Shown: positions 21,574 through 30,701, counted from the stretch's first letter. The stretch: DNA of 64,000 nt from Paralithodes platypus (GCA_032716605.1 CM064569.1:14158538-14222537); one strand, 5' to 3'. Translations and numbers: made by a program. Notes: generated by a model not told the origin, from the letters alone.

Positions 21574-21787
21574 TATAGTCTATTCGCTGTAAGTAGGCGA
21601 TAAATCATGACCTCTAACCTCTGTAACTTGAAAAGGGCCAGAGCAACCTGGCTGTAAATTTCCACATCTATTCCTTGACTGACTCTTCCCAAATGGTATA
21701 AATACTAGCTCGATTACTCTAGTCGTTTTTTAGTTACAGAGGATAGAGGTCATGATGTATCGCCTACCTACAGCGAATAAACTATAG
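21574..21787. mobile_element. Family E TA element, both ends present (E2)
   Basis: Starts TATAGTCTATTCGCTGTAAG and ends CAGCGAATAAACTATA, inverted repeats of some 60 bp including TCATGACCTCTAACCTCTGT. The centre has the TTCCCAAATGGTATAAATAC word. The E family consensus end is TATAGTCCGTTCATTCTAGG; this copy differs there on both sides in a matched way. Confidence 0.85.
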
Positions 21788-21830
21788 TCTCATTGATTTC
21801 ATTAATGAAGTTTATTTGTAAGTTAATTTG

Positions 21831-22012
21831 TGGGTTGGTGAAAACATACGAATAATCAAAATGCAAGATAATTATGCACAAATATGTATATTAAAAAAAA
21901 ATGGAGGGCCTGAGAGGAGAGCAAAGGCGGGAGGCACCATCTAGTTAAATTGTGGGTTGGTGAAAACATAATTATGAATAATCAAAATGCAAGATAATTA
22001 TGCACAATAACT
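21831..22012. repeat. Two copies of a 60-bp AT-rich word
   Basis: TTGTGGGTTGGTGAAAACAT plus AATAATCAAAATGCAAGATA occurs at 21831 and 21950. The TTTCATTAAT...GTGGGTTGGTG portion resembles the tail of the tRNA-like retroposon at 48117. Confidence 0.75.
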
Positions 22013-22041
22013 TTATATTAAAACAAAAAATATATATATTA

Positions 22042-22118
22042 ATTTGCTCTAGCCCACTTTGAGTTACAGAAGTTAAAGGTTACGATTTCTGCCCAACCTA
22101 GAATGAAGGGACTATACC
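22042..22118. mobile_element. Family E element, right half only (E3)
   Basis: From TTGCTCTAGCCCACTTTGAG to GAATGAAGGGACTATA, the right arm of E5 without its partner. Confidence 0.75.
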
Positions 22119-22126
22119 ACACGAGT

Positions 22127-22141
22127 TCTGATACGGCCTTC

Positions 22142-22174
<33 letters not shown>

Positions 22175-22331
22175 TTTGATATTAGTGTAGCCAGGGAGGA
22201 TATTTTCTTTCAGGCAGGTGAGATTAAAATAATAGGCACAGTTTGCATTATTTTTTTTATTTTTTTTTTTGTCAATAAAAAACTCAATAATGCAAACTGT
22301 GCCTATTATTTTAATCTCACCTGCCTGAAAG

Positions 22332-22415
<84 letters not shown>

Positions 22416-22440
22416 ATATAGAAGGCCGTGGTTCTGAGGC
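22127..22440. repeat. Nested palindrome with 53-bp perfect hairpin
   Basis: 22200-22251 and 22286-22338 are perfect reverse complements (they contain GGCAGGTGAGATTAAAATAA and its complement) around a T-rich loop of about 34 nt. Outside lie (AT)n runs, and outside those GGCCTTCTATATATA and TATATAGAAGGCC, so a second, outer inverted repeat encloses the first. Confidence 0.88.
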
Positions 22441-22464
22441 CTTCCCCCCTCCCCACATGCCTTA

Positions 22465-22625
22465 AGGGGAGAGCAAAGGCGGGAGGAGCCATCTGTCACA
22501 TTAAGCTGAGCAGTGAGGGGTCGAGTAATGCCCGGAGATGTCTTATGTGGCATTAAGGCATGTTGGGGGAGGAGGCCTCAGAACTCATGGGCTAGTACAC
22601 ACCATGGAGCTACAATACTTCCATG
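22465..22625. other. TTAAGG-flanked repeated fragment
   Basis: GGAGAGCAAAGGCGGGAGG at 22468 also occurs at 21915, and TTAAGGCATGTTGGGGGAGG with GGCCTCAGAA recurs at 23014-23050 and weakly at 25984. It is a dispersed repeat I cannot name. Confidence 0.55.
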
Positions 22626-22659
22626 GTACACACAGATATTAGTGCCGACAACACTTTGC

Positions 22660-23017
22660 TTAAGAGGGTAGTGCTTGATATTTGGTGTATGTATTTATGC
22701 ATTTATGTATGTTTTAGTTTCTTCGCTAGACCTCCATCAAGCTTAAAATAACACCCCCTAGACCCCCTTTCTAGATACATTTGTAAATTTTTCGTACCGG
22801 CCGAAGGTCGGTTCCTTAAAAAATAAATACAGGCTCGCTACGCTCGCAAGGATAAAATAGACACCTAAATGGTACGAAAGGTCTTAATATTGACAAAGAA
22901 ATTGGGCGAAATGTCTTAAAATCGACAAACTAATAGAACGAACGTCTTAAGATCTCAAAACAAATATGCTAAGCATGAGGGAGGAGGTCCAGAAAAACCG
23001 AGTACCTTCCCCCTTAA
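22660..23017 (+). mobile_element. Family A TTAA element (A13)
   Basis: Starts TTAAGAGGGTAGTGCTTG and ends CGAGTACCTTCCCCCTTAA. Contains GGCCGAAGGTCGG and GGCTCGCTACGCTCGCAAGG. Confidence 0.9.
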
Positions 23018-23055
23018 GGCATGTGGGGGGAGGGGGGGGGAGGCCTCAGAAATCA

Positions 23056-23270
23056 ATCTGTCCCTTCATTCTAGGTTTGGCAGAAATCGTAACCTTTAAC
23101 CTCTGTAACTCAAAAAAGCTAGAGCAAATGAGCTGTCAATTTCCACACCTATTCCCTAGCCAAGTCTTCCTATTTGGTAGAAACATTAGCTCCATTACTC
23201 TAGTCCTTTTTGGGTTACAGAGGTTAGAGGTTACGATTTCTGGCCAACATAAAATGAACGGACTATAGTA
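23056..23270. mobile_element. Family E TA element (E4)
   Basis: Starts GTCCCTTCATTCTAGGTTTG and ends AAAATGAACGGACTATAG. The outer TA on the left is lost. Confidence 0.82.
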
Positions 23271-23579
23271 CAGACAGATAAATATTAGTGTCGACAAACT
23301 TTGCTTAAGGGAGCCCACCTCGCTGTTTTTATCTTTCTCTCCCTCTCTCTTTGGCTTACATCTATTCGGCCCCATTCAGCCTACTGTTTTAAGACGTTTA
23401 CCCCCATCCAGGTGTCAATATTTTCCTGGCGAGTGGAAGCGAGCCAGCATATATATATATTTGTTTTGACAGCAAGCTAAATTTGTAAATTTTTCTATAG
23501 CAAAATGTCTCCGGCAAAGCCGGATTTCTCCATACAATGCTGGCTCGTCATCGCTCGCCAGGAAGAAATTGACTCCTGG

Positions 23580-23635
23580 ACTTATATTTATATTATATTC
23601 TACATAATTATGTAGAATATAATATAAATATAAGT
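23580..23635. repeat. 56-bp perfect palindrome
   Basis: Two 28-bp arms with no loop, centred on TACATAATTATGTA. It starts at the exact point where the B3 sequence is interrupted. Confidence 0.92.
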
Positions 23636-23651
23636 GTCTATTGATTGAATT

Positions 23652-23795
23652 CTAGAGGAAGCACATACAGTAGACAGAGAAGTTGGTGTTGAGGGGCGGG
23701 GTGGTGTGGTTATTGGCGTTGGTAATGGTGAGGGACTGGACTGTGGTGTGCGGGGGCTTGGAGGAGTCGGGTTGCTTGAACTCCTCATCCTCCAT
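23652..23795 (-). other. Exon-like open frame, 47 codons (minus)
   Basis: ATG at 23795 on the minus strand, stop at 23652. It begins MEDEEFKQPDSSKPPHTTVQ and continues SLTITNANNHTTPPLNTNFS. Nearly every codon of the first half ends in C or G, unlike the AT-rich surroundings. The same start of frame occurs in two more tandem copies (ATG at 23972 and 24149). I do not recognise a family; it may be a captured exon or a pseudo-exon. Confidence 0.4.
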
Positions 23796-24260
23796 GGCCC
23801 TCTTGTGCGCTCAGGTCCCCTTCATGGTGTGGGGGAGGTCCTCTTCCTGCTCTGGCTAGTCCCGCCCTGAGTGGCGCCACCTAGACCGTTTGGCATTGGT
23901 AATGAAGAGGGACTTGACTGTGGTGTGCGGGGGCTCGGAGGAGTCGGGTTGCTTGAACTCCTCGTCCTCCATGGCCCTCTTGTGCGCTCAGGTCCCCTTC
24001 ATGGTGTGGGGGAGGTCCTCTTCCTGCACTGGCTAGTCCCGCCCTGAGTGGCGCCACCTAGACCGTTTGGCATTGGTAATGGTGAGGGACTTGACTGTGG
24101 TGTGCGGGGGCTCGGAGGAGTCGGGTTGCTTGAACTCCTCGTCCTCCATGACCCTCTTGTGCGCTCAGGTCCCCTTCATGGTGTGGGGGAGGTCCTCTTC
24201 CTGCACTGGCCAGTCCGTCCCTGAGTGGCACCTCCTAGACCCTCTTTCCCCTGTTGAATG
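23690..24260 (-). repeat. 177-bp GC-rich tandem repeat, three units
   Basis: GGTTGCTTGAACTCCTC recurs with a spacing of exactly 177 bp. Read on the minus strand each unit holds MEDEEFKQPDSSEPPHTTVK, then SLTITNA and, in the two inner copies, KRSRWRHSGRD followed by a TAG; a TGA lies just upstream of each ATG. 177 is a multiple of three. A 65-bp piece of the unit recurs at 24964-25028 inside A14. Confidence 0.85.
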
Positions 24261-24477
24261 AGTCGGGGTCCCTGAGCTCCCCTGAGGAGTTCGGGTGAGT
24301 CCCGTCCTCCACTCTTCCCCTATGGTGTGATGGTGCTCCCCCTGTGATAGGGTTGTCTGGTATTCTTGGGTTTGTTAGTCCCTACCAGACTCTGGCTCGG
24401 TAGTTTGTTCGTCCCCACCAGACTCTAGCTCGGTAGTTTTTCTGGTGTTAGCAGTCACCCTGGTGTTTCCGGTGGAT

Positions 24478-24585
24478 GGGACTCGATAGCCTTGGCGGGC
24501 AACCCATCTAGGGGACTAAACCCTAAACAAATTACTGATGGGCGACACGCTAATCGGTGCCACTTACACATGGCGATCTTTGTAA
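24478..24585 (+). repeat. Z repeat, second copy
   Basis: GATGGGACTCGATAGCCTTG, GGGCAACCCATCTAGGGGAC and AATCGGTGCCACTTACA match the block at 358-540. Confidence 0.75.
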
Positions 24586-24921
24586 CAGATGGGGATAAAC
24601 GTCTTAAAACAGTTGGCTGAATGGATACAAGCCAAGGAAAGAGAGAAAAGGAGAGAAATATAAAAAAAGCCGGTGACCCCCCTTAATATAGTTTGAGGAT
24701 ACTCTATGGGGTGAACTAAATATATTTTTCTCGAAAATAAATAAAAAAGTCAAAATAAAGATAAAAATCAATTATAAATAAAACGACAAGCAATAATCTC
24801 CCGGACGTTGGCTGAGCTAGAGTATTAACCCCTTCTATACCGGCGACGTCTTTTTTATATATTCTAGCGATATTTAGATGATTGTGTGCAGTTTAAGAAG
24901 GATATGTGGTAGAAAAGAGGG

Positions 24922-25292
24922 TTAAGGGGGGTTGGGCCGGTTTTCTGGACCACTTTCTCCCTCATGTGCGCTCAGGTCCCCTTCATGGTGTGGGGGAAGT
25001 CCTCTTCCTGCACTGGCCAGTCCGGCCCTTACTTTTCAGATGTTTGCCCCATTAGTTAGTCTATTTTAAGACCTTTCACCCCATTTCTTCGTCAATATTT
25101 AGGTGTCAATTTCATCCCTGGTGAACGATAGTGAGCCTGTAATGTTGGAAGAACCGGCCTTCGGCCGGGAAATTTTTCTACCGAAAAATGTACGAATTAA
25201 TCTAGAAGGGGGATCAAATAGATGTTTTTTTTATTTTATTTTTTTATTTGATGGAGGTCTAAGGAGGAAACTAGAAAAATAATGAATGCATG
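24922..25292 (-). mobile_element. Family A element nested in C6, with inserted fragment (A14)
   Basis: Starts TTAAGGGGGGTTGGGCCGG and keeps GGCCTTCGGCCGG and the TTTGATGGAGGTCTAAGG block; the right terminus is lost. After CTTTCTCCCTCATGTG the expected body is replaced by a 65-bp piece (24964-25028) of the 177-bp repeat found at 23690-24260, after which the A sequence continues. Confidence 0.82.
24964..25028 (-). other. 65-bp captured fragment of the 177-bp repeat
   Basis: CGCTCAGGTCCCCTTCATGG and CTCTTCCTGCACTGGCCAGT match the tandem array about 0.8 kb upstream, most closely its last unit (CCAGTCC rather than CTAGTCC). Confidence 0.85.
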
Positions 25293-25349
25293 CATGGTAG
25301 AGGCCCTTTTTATACTTAATGTAATCGTCTGGTAGTAGCTAGAATGAAG

Positions 25350-25633
25350 TTAAGTGGTGATGGTTGATTTTTCTGGACCTCTCCTCCCTCATGTTTAGCC
25401 CTATTAGTTCTGAGATTCTAAGACGTTTGCCCTATTAGTTTGGCGATTCTAAGATCTTTTGCCCCATTTGTTGCCAATATTAAGACCTTTCATACAATTT
25501 AGGTGTAGATTTTTGTCTTGAAGGCGGGTCTTGGGGGTGTTTTATAAAGCTTGATGGAGGTATAAGGAGGTAACTAAACAAATATATAAAAAGATAAATA
25601 AATAAGCCAATAAATACGCACATCCCCCCTTAA
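25350..25633 (-). mobile_element. Family A element, core deleted (A15)
   Basis: Starts at the TTAA that ends C6 and finishes CATCCCCCCTTAA. The segment from CCTGGCGAGCG to the GGCCTTCGGCC palindrome is missing. Confidence 0.82.
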
Positions 25634-25638
25634 AAGAG

Positions 25639-25987
25639 TTAAGGGGACCGACCTGAATTTGTTTTGTTCTAGGTAGGCTAGTAGCCATTCGACCCAATTC
25701 AGCCTACTGTTTTAAGACGTTTATCATTATCCAGGTGTCGATTTGAACCTGGCGATCGATAGCGAGCCATCATATTTTGTACTATGTTTTAGAAAGCTGA
25801 CTTAATTTGTACATTTTTTGGTAGAAAAATGTCTCCAGCGAAGCCGGATTTCTCCATACAATGCTGGCTCGCTATCGCTCGCCAGGGAAAAATCGATACC
25901 TGAATGGGGAGAAACGTCTTAAAACAGTAGGCTGAATGGGACCGAATGTATAAAACCCATAGCGAAAAAGCAGGTCGGTCCCCTTAT
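25639..25987 (+). mobile_element. Family B TTAA element (B4)
   Basis: Starts TTAAGGGGACCGACCTG and ends CAGGTCGGTCCCCTTAT: the 16-bp ends match each other but differ from other B copies. Contains CCAGCGAAGCCGG and GGCTCGCTATCGCTCGCCAG. Confidence 0.88.
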
Positions 25988-26139
25988 GGCATGTACTGTA
26001 CAGTAGGGAGAGGCTCGGAATGCGTTAGAACCCACGTGTTATAGATATGTTATCATGTTACGTAAGAATGTGGGGTTCAGTGTAGGGTGGGGTACAGTTG
26101 TGGACAGTAATTCGGATACATAGTGAAGCCTCCAACTGA

Positions 26140-26563
26140 TTAAGGGGGATCACCGGCTTTTTTTGTTTTATCTTTCTCTCCTTTTCTCTCTTTCCCTGGC
26201 TTGTATCCATTCAGCCTACTGTTTTAAGACGTTTATCCCCATCTAGGTGTCGATTTCTTCCTGGCGAGCGATAGTGAGCCAGAATTGTATGGAGAAATCC
26301 GGCTTCGCCGGAGAAATTTTTCTATCGAAAAATTTTAAAAATTTAGCCTGCTGTCAAAACAAATATATTTAAAAATATTTTGGCTCCCTACCGCCAGGAA
26401 AAAATCGATACCTAAATGGCACGAAAGGTCTTCATACTGGCAAAGATATGGGGCAAAATGTCTGAAAATCGCCAAACTAATGGGGCGAATGTCTTGAAAT
26501 CTCATAACTAATAGGGCTAAACATGAAAGAGGAGGACTCGAAAACCCAACTTCCTCCCCTTAA
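26140..26563. mobile_element. Chimeric B/A element
   Basis: The left 250 bp are family B (TTAAGGGGGATCACCGGC, CTTGTATCCATTCAGCCTAC, TCCGGCTTCGCCGGAG). From the block near 26390 (CTACCGCCAGGAAAAAATCG) onward it is family A (CCTAAATGGCACGAAAGGTC, AATCGCCAAACTAATGGGGC), ending CCTCCCCTTAA. The switch falls in the block common to both families. Confidence 0.85.
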
Positions 26564-27480
26564 TGAGAAGATTCGATTCTGTTCGGGATAGCTTAGGATA
26601 ATTTAGGCCCTAACTTAATTCGTTCAGTGAACATACGTCCTGTCCTTTCTGAAATCTTGAACTATTTAGAAGATCTAACAACATTTATGATAATATTCAA
26701 GGACACTACATAGGCGCTATTAGAAACAATTTATCAGGGAACATAGGAACCAATAGACTCGTCATATTTTTCTCATTATAGTCCGCATGGAGGAATTTAG
26801 TTATCGACAATTTGAAAAAACTCATTCCACCGAAAAATAATCAAAGTCCCGACCGTAAACAAAGCATTCCGTCGACTTGACCTCCTCCTCCTTGTTTTGT
26901 AGGGTGCAGCAAATGCGCGATTCACCCAATAAATGGCGTGAGCGTGGCAACCTGTTGTTGCCCCCTTACAGATCAACATATATGAGGATGACAATAAGTC
27001 AAGGAGGGTTGAGGGGGGGCAGTGCCCCCCCTCACCCCATCATGTATCCAATGTACCCGACAATTTCCCTCACCTACTGAAAACGCGAGATTCACCCAAT
27101 AAATGACGCGATTTGACACCGTATCTTCAGATTGATGGATAATGAGGAAGTTATTGCAAATCCTCCACTCAAACCATGAAAAACAACTATGAAACACTAT
27201 ATTCCTTGAAAAAAAATCATGGTAAATAAGGCCGATGTAGTCTTGTTGAACGTTTCCAACCAATTACCCTATATATCTCCTGTTCCTTTTCCCGATTTAC
27301 CCTTTATTTTTTTCACTTCCCTTCTAATTTAACCAGTAACAGTTTCTACCTTCTTCATAACTTCTATTCTGTCCACATCTATCTCCACTCATCTCACTTT
27401 TTATTTCGATTCTTATAATCAGGGTTAGTGGGATCCCAGAGTATGGAAAGGGAGCGATAAGCGTTTATTAGACACATTAT
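26564..27480. other. No gene seen; short duplicated word
   Basis: CGCGATTCACCCAATAAATG at about 26914 is nearly repeated at 27085 (GCGAGATTCACCCAATAAAT). CCTTGTTTTGTAG at 26890-26902 resembles a splice acceptor, but no convincing exon follows. Confidence 0.4.
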
Positions 27481-27692
27481 TATAGTCCGTTCATTCTAGG
27501 TTGGGCAGAAATCGTAACCTCTAACCTCCGTAACTAAAAAAGGACTAGAGTAATCGAGCTAATTGTCCTACCAATTAGGAAGACTTGGCTAGGGAATAAG
27601 TGTGGAAATTGACAGCTCATTTGCTCTAGCCCTTCTTGAGTTACACAGGCTAGAGTTTACGATTTCTGCCCCACCTAGAATGAACGGACTAT
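27481..27692. mobile_element. Family E TA element, reference copy (E5)
   Basis: 212 bp. Starts TATAGTCCGTTCATTCTAGG and ends CCTAGAATGAACGGACTATA, an inverted repeat that continues through TTGGGCAGAAATCGTAACCT for about 60 bp. The centre carries CCAATTAGGAAGACTTGGC. A TA target and long inverted ends suggest a Tc1/mariner-type non-autonomous element; no protein is encoded. Confidence 0.9.
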
Positions 27693-27795
27693 ATTTCCAT
27701 TGTCCATTCCTTTCCAACGCACCATACACGTCCACTCACTACGTTCATTTCTTGTCAAGTGATTATTCCCTAACTTGTTCCCGACAAGATTTGTT

Positions 27796-27910
27796 TGATT
27801 AAAATAGGACTTCAGAGGCTATTAACCCTATTGGATTATTAAGTCAGAACACTGTAAGTCAAGAATAACGTCATGACTGGAGCCTCTCTGCGATAACTCC
27901 AGTCCCTTTT
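27796..27910 (-). mobile_element. SINE-1 short hairpin-headed retroposon
   Basis: Minus-strand copy running from AAAGGGACTGGAGTTATCGC to CTGAAGTCCTATTTTAATC. Shares about 85-90% of positions by eye with the 35431 copy. No target-site duplication is evident. Confidence 0.78.
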
Positions 27911-28060
27911 GCCGGCAAGAAACGTCCACACCAGTGATGATGATAGCATGTCTCGGAACAAGTATACAGGTTCGAACGTCCAAACCAGATATTTCGAACA
28001 TGTACAGTACAGTATGTAAACACGTCCGTCGCAATGTTTGGAACATGCTTCATAACAAGT

Positions 28061-28430
28061 TTAAGGGGGTAGTACTCGCTTTTTCTGGACTCCCTTTTCC
28101 CTCATGTTTAGCATATTAGTTTTGAGGTATTAAGAGGTTCGTTCCGTTAATTTGGCGATTTTGAGACCTTTCGCCTCATTTTGTTGTCAATATTAAAACC
28201 TTTCGTGCCCTTCAGGTGTCGATATTTTCTTGGCAAGCGATAGCGAGCCTCTAATTTTAGAAGGAACCGCCCTTCGGCCGGGACATTATTCTACCGAAAA
28301 ATGTATACATTTATCTTGAAAGGGGGTCTAGGGGATATTTTTCTAAGCTTGATGGATGTCTAGCTAGGAAACTCAAAAATGAATATATAAATAAATAGTA
28401 TAGACCAAAAACCAAGCACTACCCCCTTAA
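28061..28430 (-). mobile_element. Family A TTAA element (A17)
   Basis: 370 bp. Starts TTAAGGGGGTAGTACTCGC and ends AGCACTACCCCCTTAA, with TTGGCAAGCGATAGCGAGCC inside. Confidence 0.92.
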
Positions 28431-28612
28431 AGCTCGTATGTATGTATGGCAAAGTAGTGCACTTTAGTGATTGTTAAGGTTAAACTGTTGTTCGTAAGTG
28501 TCAGGGAGGAAGGCTGCTACAAGTATACACTGTAAGTATGGGATGATATGAGTTATATTACCCTTTGCTTAGTACATTATTGAGGAATAAGGTGTGTGTG
28601 TGGGTGTGGGTG

Positions 28613-28826
28613 TTTAGCCCTTTGAGTACCAGCGACGTGTGCTATATTTTATTCTAGCTATATTTAGAAGATATCATGCAGCTTAGAAAGGGTCTATGGT
28701 AGTTAATAGGGTTGGTTGAGATGGTTTGAAGCCTTATTATTGCTAGAGGTATTTCCTAAGCTGAATAATATAGTCTAATAGTATCCAGGCTATAATGAAA
28801 AGGACCCCTGGTACTGAATGGGTTAA
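28613..28826 (+). mobile_element. Family C foldback element (C7)
   Basis: Starts TTAGCCCTTTGAGTACCAGC (terminal A lost) and ends CTGGTACTGAATGGGTTAA; closest to C2 and C15. Confidence 0.87.
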
Positions 28827-28986
28827 AAACGTGATGGTTCCATCCTTTGTATAATTGTCTATACATCAACTACAAAACTATATATACTATTTATCAATAA
28901 TCAAGTTCCATCCAAAAATCAATCCAGAGAGTTATAATAATGCATAAAGAAAACGTTGTGGGTCCACGAATATTTATGAGTGATTG

Positions 28987-29008
28987 TACAGTCGCGGTCA
29001 TTAGTTCT
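28987..29008 (+). mobile_element. Family F end fragment (F3)
   Basis: TACAGTCGCGGTCATTAG resembles the F2 left end; B6 begins right after it and the rest of the F element is absent. Confidence 0.45.
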
Positions 29009-29381
29009 CAAGGGGGGTCACCTGCTTTTTGTTATTTTTCTCTCCTTTTCTCTCTTTCTCTGGTTTGTATCCATTCGGCCCCATTCAGCCAACTGTTTTA
29101 AGACGTTTATCCCCATCCAGGTGTCGATTTCTTCCTGGCGAGCGATAGCGAGCCAGTATTGTACGGAGAAATTCGGCTTCGCCGGCGACATTTTTCGATA
29201 GAAAAATGTACAAATTTAGTTTGCTGTAAAACAAAATATATATATATACCGCTCGCCAGAAAAATATTGACACCTGAATGGGGATGAACGTCTTTAAACA
29301 GTAGGCTGAATGGGGCCGAATGGATACAAGCCAAAGAGAGAACGAGAGAAAGATAAAAACAAGCGAGGTGGGCTCCCTTAT
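29008..29381 (-). mobile_element. Family B element (B6)
   Basis: Starts TCAAGGGGGGTCACCTGC and ends GCGAGGTGGGCTCCCTTAT; both TTAA ends carry one change. The right arm lacks the GCTGGCTCGCTA part next to (AT)n. Confidence 0.88.
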
Positions 29382-29533
29382 TAATCAGTGTGAAGCCTCG
29401 AACTGATTAAACGAACCTCGGAAAGGCAAATATCCGGTAAAGAATTAATAAGGAGATTCACTTCAGCCCGAGACAGCTTCGAAATGTATAGACGGCATTA
29501 ATGACATAATATGAATTGTGTTGATTTTAATGT

Positions 29534-29640
29534 GTATGCGGTTATGATACCTTGATTGCGGTTATGATAATTTGATTGCGGTTATGATAATTTGATTGCG
29601 GTTATGATAATTTGATTGCGGTTATGATAATTTGATTGTA
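29534..29640 (+). repeat. 20-bp minisatellite, five units
   Basis: Unit GCGGTTATGATAATTTGATT, nearly perfect. Confidence 0.95.
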
Positions 29641-29674
29641 TTTGTTTTATAATGATTGTGTTGTTTTGTTTCAG

Positions 29675-29744
29675 GCTACAGTTTGATGGGACACAGTATC
29701 GTGGTGGAGCCTTCAGTAGCGGGAGGAGGAGCCAAAAGAGGAGT
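29675..29744 (+). other. Candidate internal exon, 70 bp
   Basis: A T-rich tract ending TTGTTTTGTTTCAG at 29661-29674 looks like a 3' splice site, and GTGAGT at 29745-29750 like a 5' splice site. Between them two frames are open: LQFDGTQYRGGAFSSGRR... and YSLMGHSIVVEPSVAGGG.... The stretch is GC-richer than its flanks. I do not recognise either peptide. Confidence 0.35.
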
Positions 29745-29832
29745 GTGAGTAGTCTTAAATTGTCTTTGGAAAGTTGAGAGAATGACTAAAACACTACAGT
29801 ATATAAAGGAGGACCACTTTATTGACAACGCA

Positions 29833-29950
29833 CAAGGGACTGGAGTTCTCGAAAAGGGGCTCCAGTCCTGACGTTATTTGTGGCTTACAGTGTGCTGGCT
29901 TAATAATCCAATGGGGTTGATAGCCTCTGAAGTCCTATTTTAACTAACTT
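29833..29950 (+). mobile_element. SINE-1 short hairpin-headed retroposon
   Basis: From AAGGGACTGGAGTTCTCG to CCTATTTTAACTAACTTAA. The head folds GGACTGGAG against CTCCAGTCC. No clear target-site duplication. Confidence 0.85.
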
Positions 29951-29964
29951 AAATTTACTGTGAA

Positions 29965-30285
29965 AACTTGACAGAGTGACTATAAACACCATTTGAGGAG
30001 TACTTTATTGACAACGTTTGAGGAGGAGTACTTTATTGACAACGTTTGAGGAGGAGTACTTTATTGACAACGTTTGAGGAGGAGTACTTTATTGACAACG
30101 TTTGAGGAGGAGTACTTTATTGACAACGTTTGAGGAGGAGTACTTTATTGACAACGTTTGAGGAGGAGTACTTTATTGACAACGTTTGAGGAGGAGTACT
30201 TTATTGACAACGTTTGAGGAGGAGTACTTTATTGACAACGTTTGAGGAGGAGTACTTTATTGACAACGTTTCGCAGAGTTGTTTT
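29965..30285 (+). repeat. 28-bp minisatellite, about ten units
   Basis: Unit TTTGAGGAGGAGTACTTTAT plus TGACAACG, virtually identical copies, ending in TTTCGCAGAGTTG. A related motif, inverted, forms the 49-bp array at 30940-31300. Confidence 0.95.
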
Positions 30286-30319
30286 CAGGTAACTAATATA
30301 CAGTAAAACCCTGGACGTC

Positions 30320-30701
30320 TTAAGGGGGCCCACCTCGTTTTTTTCTCTCTTTCTCACTCTCTCTCTCTGGGTTGTATCCATTCGACCCCATTCAGCCTAC
30401 TTCTTCAAGACGTTTACACCCATCCAGGTCTCAATATTTTCCTGGCGAGCGGTAGCGAGCCAGCATATTTATATTTGTTTTTTTACAGCAAGCTAAATTT
30501 GTACATTTTTCGATAGAAAAATGTCTCCGGCGAATCCGGATTTCTCCATACAATGCTGGCTTGCTAGCGCTCGCCAGGAAGAAATCAACACCTGAATGGG
30601 GATAAACGTCTTCAAACAGTTGGCTGAATGGGGCCAAATGGATACAAGCCAGAGAGAGAGAAAAGGAGAGAAAGAGAAAAAAAGCTGATCACATCCCTTA
30701 A
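30320..30701 (+). mobile_element. Family B TTAA element (B7)
   Basis: Starts TTAAGGGGGCCCACCTCG and ends AGCTGATCACATCCCTTAA. Core CTCCGGCGAATCCGG; the right arm has GGCTTGCTAGCGCTCGCCAG. Confidence 0.9.

Larger units (their letters stand above)
23305..24690 (+). mobile_element. Family B element split by 1-kb insertion (B3)
   Basis: 23305-23579 is the left four-fifths of a B element (starts TTAAGGGAGCCCACCTCG, breaks at AAATTGACTCCTGGA). 24588-24690 resumes at the next consensus base (GATGGGGATAAACGTC) and ends GCCGGTGACCCCCCTTAA. Between them lies about 1.0 kb holding a perfect palindrome, a 177-bp GC-rich tandem repeat and a copy of the Z repeat. Confidence 0.82.
24825..25353 (+). mobile_element. 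Family C element split by A14 (C6)
   Basis: Left half 24825-24921 (TTAACCCCTTCTATACCGGC to GTGGTAGAAAAGAGGG) and right half about 25295-25353 (TAATCGTCTGGTAGTAGCTA to GAAGTTAA) are the two sides of one family C copy, separated by A14. Confidence 0.75.
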
